Source: Prunus persica (Eukaryota; Streptophyta; Magnoliopsida; Rosales; Rosaceae). Taken from it: a stretch of 64,000 nucleotides of DNA. Every line of letters starts with the position of its first letter. Position 1 is the first letter of the stretch. The DNA lies in NCBI RefSeq assembly GCF_000346465.2, contig NC_034015.1:3931845-3995844 (forward strand), written 5' to 3'. Below are positions 59,404 through 64,000 of the stretch, in pieces. The notes under the pieces were generated by a model that was not told the DNA's origin, did no database searches, and worked only from the letters and a program-made list of their open reading frames with translations. Position numbers and translations under genes: made by a program.

Positions 59404-61596
59404 TGACAGGACTCGATCCAAATTCCGCTTTGGAATCCGAGCCGCTGTGCGTGTCGGACACCTGGTGGATGTCGGGCACGAATGACCTAATTGCCCTTCT
59501 ATACAAAGTACGATAAAATAACAAGGTTGATTTCTACCGAAAAATCAACAGAGTTTCCCTTGTAACTGGATCAATACCAAAACATTTACACATGCCAAAC
59601 AAGTATATATATATACAACCAACTGCCAGCATACATATATATATACATTCCAACAGTTACATTCTAAGTCTAGGGCAAATTATTAGAGCGACTACTAAGA
59701 AGTTACAAAGGAGTCAATCCTTTTACAAAACAAAAAGTCCTACATCAAAAGAAAGGCACGGAAGGTGGAAAACGGCTCGGTGGTGGATTCCTGTGCACGC
59801 CTACTGCCTAAGGGGGCAAAACATTAAAAAGGGTGAGTGGACCCAAAAACAAAGTTTAGAAAATAACATAAGAACATACTAACCCCACTGTAAAAATAGT
59901 TATACAAACTACATTATTCTCTTTCTTTCTGAAATCAATACACTCATATAATTATACATGTATATAAGCCAAGCATACTCATGGTTAACATTAATTTCTT
60001 AAGGCATTGAAAACAGTTTAAAACTACCACCTAGGTGTACCCTTTATTTCCGTCAATTCCTTATATTCGTCAATTCCTTGTATCACCATGGATGATACGT
60101 ACTCGCAAGTCTCAGTGACATAAGGTCAGTCCAAGCCGCAACTCGCAGGAGTCAGGGAACCGTAGTCCACCTGATCTGCATTACTCGCTCCACACTGAAT
60201 TTCTGTAACCTCTAAAATTCTGCTGCCATTTATATGATAATTAACTAGAATTTCTTTTCTTATATCCGTTAAAGGGTATTCCACTCGGCAACATGCAAAA
60301 TAAAATATTTAAAAGCATATAACAGCTTATAAAACGCTAATCTTTGAATAAAACTTATTCAAGATCAATAACTGTAACTGAAACTGAACTGCTTAAATTC
60401 ATTTATAAAAACAAAGAGTCCACTCACTGGTAGTCCGTGCTCGCTGGACCTCTTGAAGGTCCCTCCTGCGGGTCAACTAGTGCTCGGGTGCCTAATTCAA
60501 TGACCATAATATTCTATTAATACAATATAGTATTAATTTAAAAATCTTGACCCCCAGCTCCTAGAAGTACGTGTGTCAAATTAAAGTGGTTCCTGTGGCC
60601 ATAAAAGCTTTCCTTCCACTTGGGATAGTTTAGCAGTATCTTGGGACTCAAAAAGCGCTAAAGTCCCAAACAGTCAACCCGGGGCCTCGCGGGTCCATCA
60701 TCTTGCAATTATGATCCGGAAGCCTCCAAAGGTTCCAATATACCTAGGACACATGTCCCAAGGGTTTGGTCTCGATTGGACGGTCGGATTGATCACGATT
60801 GTACAATCGCATAATTTCTCCAAAGGTTCGCGATTTCGGAGTATCCGGAACTCCGATTCATGATCCGTCGAATCCTTCAAGATTATGAAATTGTCTAGAG
60901 TAACATATCTAAAAAAGATTACGATCCAACGGCTCAACAATATTAAACCCAGAAATCGCACAATATGTAAAATCCGTTCGAGGCTCAAACGGTATCCAAA
61001 TTGCGATCCGCGAATTCCTACGCGCTCGTGACAACCTAAGGATCTCATCGAGACATAGTGTCACTTCACTACCCTCGCCCACGCGCCTCCACACGCTCCG
61101 GCAGCGCTGGGTGTCCAAAGCGATTACGTATCGCGGGAAAATCTGAAAACCACGGCTCCAAACTCCTATCCTAGGTATAACACCCTATTTGGAACTACTT
61201 TTATTCTTGGACCTACCCCAAAAACTGACCGGAAGTGGCCGAAATCGAGATCCCAAAACTGTCCAAATTTCCAATTCGAAAATCAATTATCTACTCTGAG
61301 ACTCGATTGAATCCTACCCAACAGGCAGCTAGAACAGCTCGAGAGGTTCAAAATCCATACTTGGATCGTCCGATTTGGTGGCCGAACGACGGAGATCGAC
61401 GGCCGTGAAGTTTCTGTCAAAACCGCTTGGATTTCTGCAATTTTCGGCCAGCATTGGCGGTTCCAGCGACTGAGGTTGGTCTAAAAAGGAAGAGGAGGTG
61501 ACAGCGGTTCGAATGGGTCCAATTCTGGCGTAAGTGGTGGTCGGTGGTGGCGACGGCGCCACAAAAATCCGATCGAGGGGGGAGGGTGTTCTCGAC

Positions 61597-61671
<75 letters not shown>

Positions 61672-61967
61672 TGAGGGAGAAGAGAGAGAAGTGAGGTTTT
61701 TGTAAAAATCTGATTTTTTTTTTCAAATTACCGTTTTGTCCCTCAGAGTATTTTTAACCTTTTTTTTTTGTTAAAGCTCCGATTCGAGTCCACTTTGTGT
61801 CTACGAACTCATTTCGTCGTGCTCTACGCAACGGTGTGTGTGGAATTGTCAAATTCCTTCTCGGTTAAAAAGTCAACCTTTCGTTAATAAATTATTCCAA
61901 GGGTAAAATTGTCTTTTCCTCTTAATAAATTAATAATTAACTATTAATTTAGATTTGGGTTATTACA
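59404..61967 (-). mobile_element. Solo LTR B (inverted copy of the LTR A family)
   Basis: Read on the minus strand it starts TGTAATAACCC (61967) and ends CCTGTCA (59404), 2,564 bases. ATTGG is duplicated exactly at 59399-59403 and 61968-61972. It matches LTR A along its length with noticeable divergence and has a 70-base GA tract where A has a short CT tract. There is no internal coding region. Its minus-strand transcription would point away from the HIPP gene. Confidence 0.92.
61599..61668. repeat. GA microsatellite, 70 bp
   Basis: Thirty-five uninterrupted GA units inside solo LTR B; the corresponding place in LTR A (38769-38792) has about a dozen CT units, so the tract expanded after the copies diverged. 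The minus-strand Leu/Ser repeat frame across it is an artefact. Confidence 0.97.
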
Positions 61968-61972
61968 ATTGG

Positions 61973-63213
61973 GTTACAATCAATGATCGGCTATCGAATT
62001 GAAAGTTATATATCCATGACATTGAAACATAATGTGCCAACAAGATGATATTGTGAAAGCTAAAATTCTGATAGCGTAGGCAGAAGTCAGTTGCCAAATT
62101 GTCCTGCAAAAAAAAACATTCCTTTACTCTCATGCTCCTGCTTCGGTCCCTAAAAATCAACTTGCACACCTACCAACTAAGAAAAAGAATAAGGATATAT
62201 ATAATATATAAATTGAAATGTGACAATTGTACGCGTCGTTTATTAAAGCATATGCTCTTTATTAAACGTGGGTTAGGTTAGCTCTTCTTCTTCTTTTTTT
62301 CTTTCCCTCGCGTGCAACAATTAATTCTTTCTTTTTTGAACAAAATCACAACATAATCTTTAGAAGATGCAAGCAGTTCCTGGAAATTAATATTGTGATC
62401 AGAATCAAAGAGCATAAGTGAGGGCTTCTAGTTTTAAGGGAAAAATATAAAAAGAAAAAATAAATAAATAGAAAGTCCCATATAATAATTGGCTTCACTC
62501 ACTCCTTATAATATCGAGGCATTTTGTATAAAACCTCATACTTGCTAAACAGGTGGTTAAGTTGGAGACAATATTGATGTTGCTAGTAGTGGGCCAAGAA
62601 TCCGTCCCTCCGATTAACAAAAAAGAAAAAAAAAGGGAAAAACATATCCTTCAACAAATTAGAATTAAGGCTTATGCTCTCTTCTAATTAGCTTGTAAAA
62701 GGTATCCATATATAATGAGGATATATAAGGAACCAATCTGAGTATATATTCCAAAATTGACAACTGTTTCGACATATTGGCCATTTTTATATTCTCTTGT
62801 ACTTTTCAATATATTTTCGTTACAAGAGCAAAATCCGAGCTAGAAATATAAAAATTTAGAATACTGTACTATAAATTGAGGAAATAAATTGGGCATTTTG
62901 TGATAAAGATAATGCAAACCGTGAAAGTTATCGGATATGATATATCTCCTTGGCCAGAGGTAGCTAGATTGAGAGAGATGATGAAGATTATTGCTTAGAA
63001 ATGTTGTATATGGAATATTTCAAAAGAAAATGTATTGGAACTTTTAGCAAGCAAATATGAGGCTTGAACCACAAGCCAAGAATTATATACACATATCACA
63101 TTAAAGTAGCTTTTTGAGTTGAGAAGGTATATATTATGAGAGGCAAAGATCTCTCGAAGGGACGTCTAATAAAATCAAACAACAGATTGTGCATATATCT
63201 AAAGCCAAGCATT
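61973..63213. other. AT-rich region upstream of the HIPP gene
   Basis: No coding frame with a recognisable domain. It presumably includes the HIPP promoter and leader; no TATA box or other element can be picked with confidence. Confidence 0.5.
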
Positions 63214-64000
63214 ATGTTTCGTTGGCGAAATGGCAAGTCCACGCAATTATCTAATGCTATGTCTGTAAGTGCTATCCAGTATATGTAGGTTCTCTAATAC
63301 TTGTATCTAATTATATAATTTGATTTAGGTCTTCATGTTTTTGTGTTTCTTTCATTTGCCTGATAGATTGTGGAACTTTTGGTGCATATGGATTGTGAAG
63401 GATGCGAAAAAAGGATACGAAGAGCGATTTCGAAAATAGAGGGCAAGAATATTTATAATTCATTTTTGTTTCATCCATCTCCTTAATTAGTTTGATGCTT
63501 TCATATTTCTCCCTTTCCTTTTTTATTATTTTTATTTTTGGATTTTTCTTTGGCAATATTCAGTTAGAACTTATATTTCTTTGGCAAATTCCTGGCTCTG
63601 CTCCTGTATAATATAATTCTTCATTAGTTAATTACTTGTCATTTACATTCATATCTGTATGTGTAATGATGAGAATATAATATTGCATGCATGCATAAGT
63701 GCAGGTGTGGATAGCTTAGAAATAGACATGGATAAGCAAAAGGTGACGGTGACGGGGTATGTGGATCAGCGGAAGGTGTTGAAGGTTGTAAGAAGAACAG
63801 GAAGGAAAGCGGAGTTTTGGCCCTTCCCATACGACACCGAATACTATCCGTATGCATCTCAATACTTAGACGAGTCCACGTATTCGTCTTCGTATAACTA
63901 CTACATGCACGGCTCTAACGAAAGCGTACATGGCTACTTCCCGGACCCTTTATACTCAACCGTCGCCGATCAAACTGTACATCTCTTCAGTGACGACAAT
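63214..64000 (+). CDS. Heavy-metal-associated isoprenylated plant protein (HIPP), partial at window end
   Basis: Plus-strand exons 63214-63264, 63367-63442 and 63705-64000 (open at the end), giving 141 residues so far. The ATG at 63214 opens MFRWRNGKSTQLSNAMS. The HMA domain spans about residues 18-82: IVELLVHMDCEGCEKRIRR with metal-binding Cys-x2-Cys, ISKIEG, VDSLEIDMDKQKVTVTGY, VLKVVRRTGRKAEFWPFPY. A Tyr/Ser-rich tail follows (YYPYASQYL, SSYNYYMHG), reaching HLFSDDN. Family members end a few residues later with a Cys-terminal isoprenylation box, which must lie beyond 64000. HIPPs bind metal ions at membranes or in the nucleus and take part in metal homeostasis and stress responses. Intron 1 is GT-AG. 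Intron 2 appears to use a GC donor (GAGG, then GCAAGA), required to keep the conserved GVDSLEID frame. Confidence 0.92.

Noticed and set aside
61481..61726. Minus-strand frame with a long Leu-Ser repeat resembling a signal peptide
   Set aside because: Translation of a 70-base GA microsatellite in a solo LTR.
1..64000. CRISPR arrays, rRNA operons, functional tRNA genes, bacterial operons
   Set aside because: None seen; the repeats are plant transposon and satellite types, and the only tRNA-like stretch lacks an anticodon arm.

Overview
This is a transposon-rich stretch of a eudicot plant nuclear genome. The sequence is AT-rich, has spliced plant genes, and is packed with plant class I and II elements. 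The two host genes and the repeat families look Rosaceae/Prunus-like to me; that species-level guess rests on recognition only. Three runs of exactly 100 N (15352-15451, 48866-48965, 49834-49933) are scaffold gaps.

Two host genes look functional. A PLAC8/cell-number-regulator-type gene lies on the minus strand: three coding exons within 22408-24946, a predicted 189-residue protein, and a probable 5'UTR intron. A heavy-metal-associated isoprenylated plant protein (HIPP) starts at 63214 on the plus strand and runs off the window end. A DUF1985-like exon at 18221-18391 is probably a remnant.

The window is dominated by two copies of one large CACTA (En/Spm) transposon in opposite orientation: copy 1 at 4439-18160 (coding on minus) and copy 2 at 40720-55706 (coding on plus). 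Each carries a three-exon TNP2-type transposase gene and a multi-exon second gene that joins a Transposase_24 domain to a C-terminal Ulp1-type (C48) cysteine protease. Copy 1 has an uninterrupted TNP2 (1054 residues predicted), but its second gene has a stop and an assembly gap. Copy 2 is disabled by several stops and a frameshift, though its ends and its GAT target duplication are perfect. Both copies carry a rearranged fragment of the host 26S proteasome subunit gene RPN6/PSMD11 between the 5' end and the Ulp1 gene. This captured gene piece is the most striking content of the window. Nearly all non-coding DNA of the element, introns included, is peppered with short CGACG/ACGTCGT motifs.

The rest is a nest of retroelements. 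25.8-27.4 kb is a MULE-like inverted-repeat element with a Tourist-like MITE inside it. 28289-34018 is a nearly complete Ty1/copia element (minus strand, TSD GTCTT, one frameshift). 34.28-36.6 kb is a decayed Ty3/gypsy 3' half hit by a hAT MITE with an 8-bp TSD. 36.6-56.84 kb is a deleted Tat-like gypsy element, into which a 2.5-kb solo LTR inserted (TSD GCCAG), into which CACTA copy 2 inserted (TSD GAT). A second solo LTR of the same family lies inverted at 59404-61967 (TSD ATTGG), about 1.2 kb upstream of the HIPP start codon. A third, diverged and 5'-truncated relative lies at about 56868-58768.
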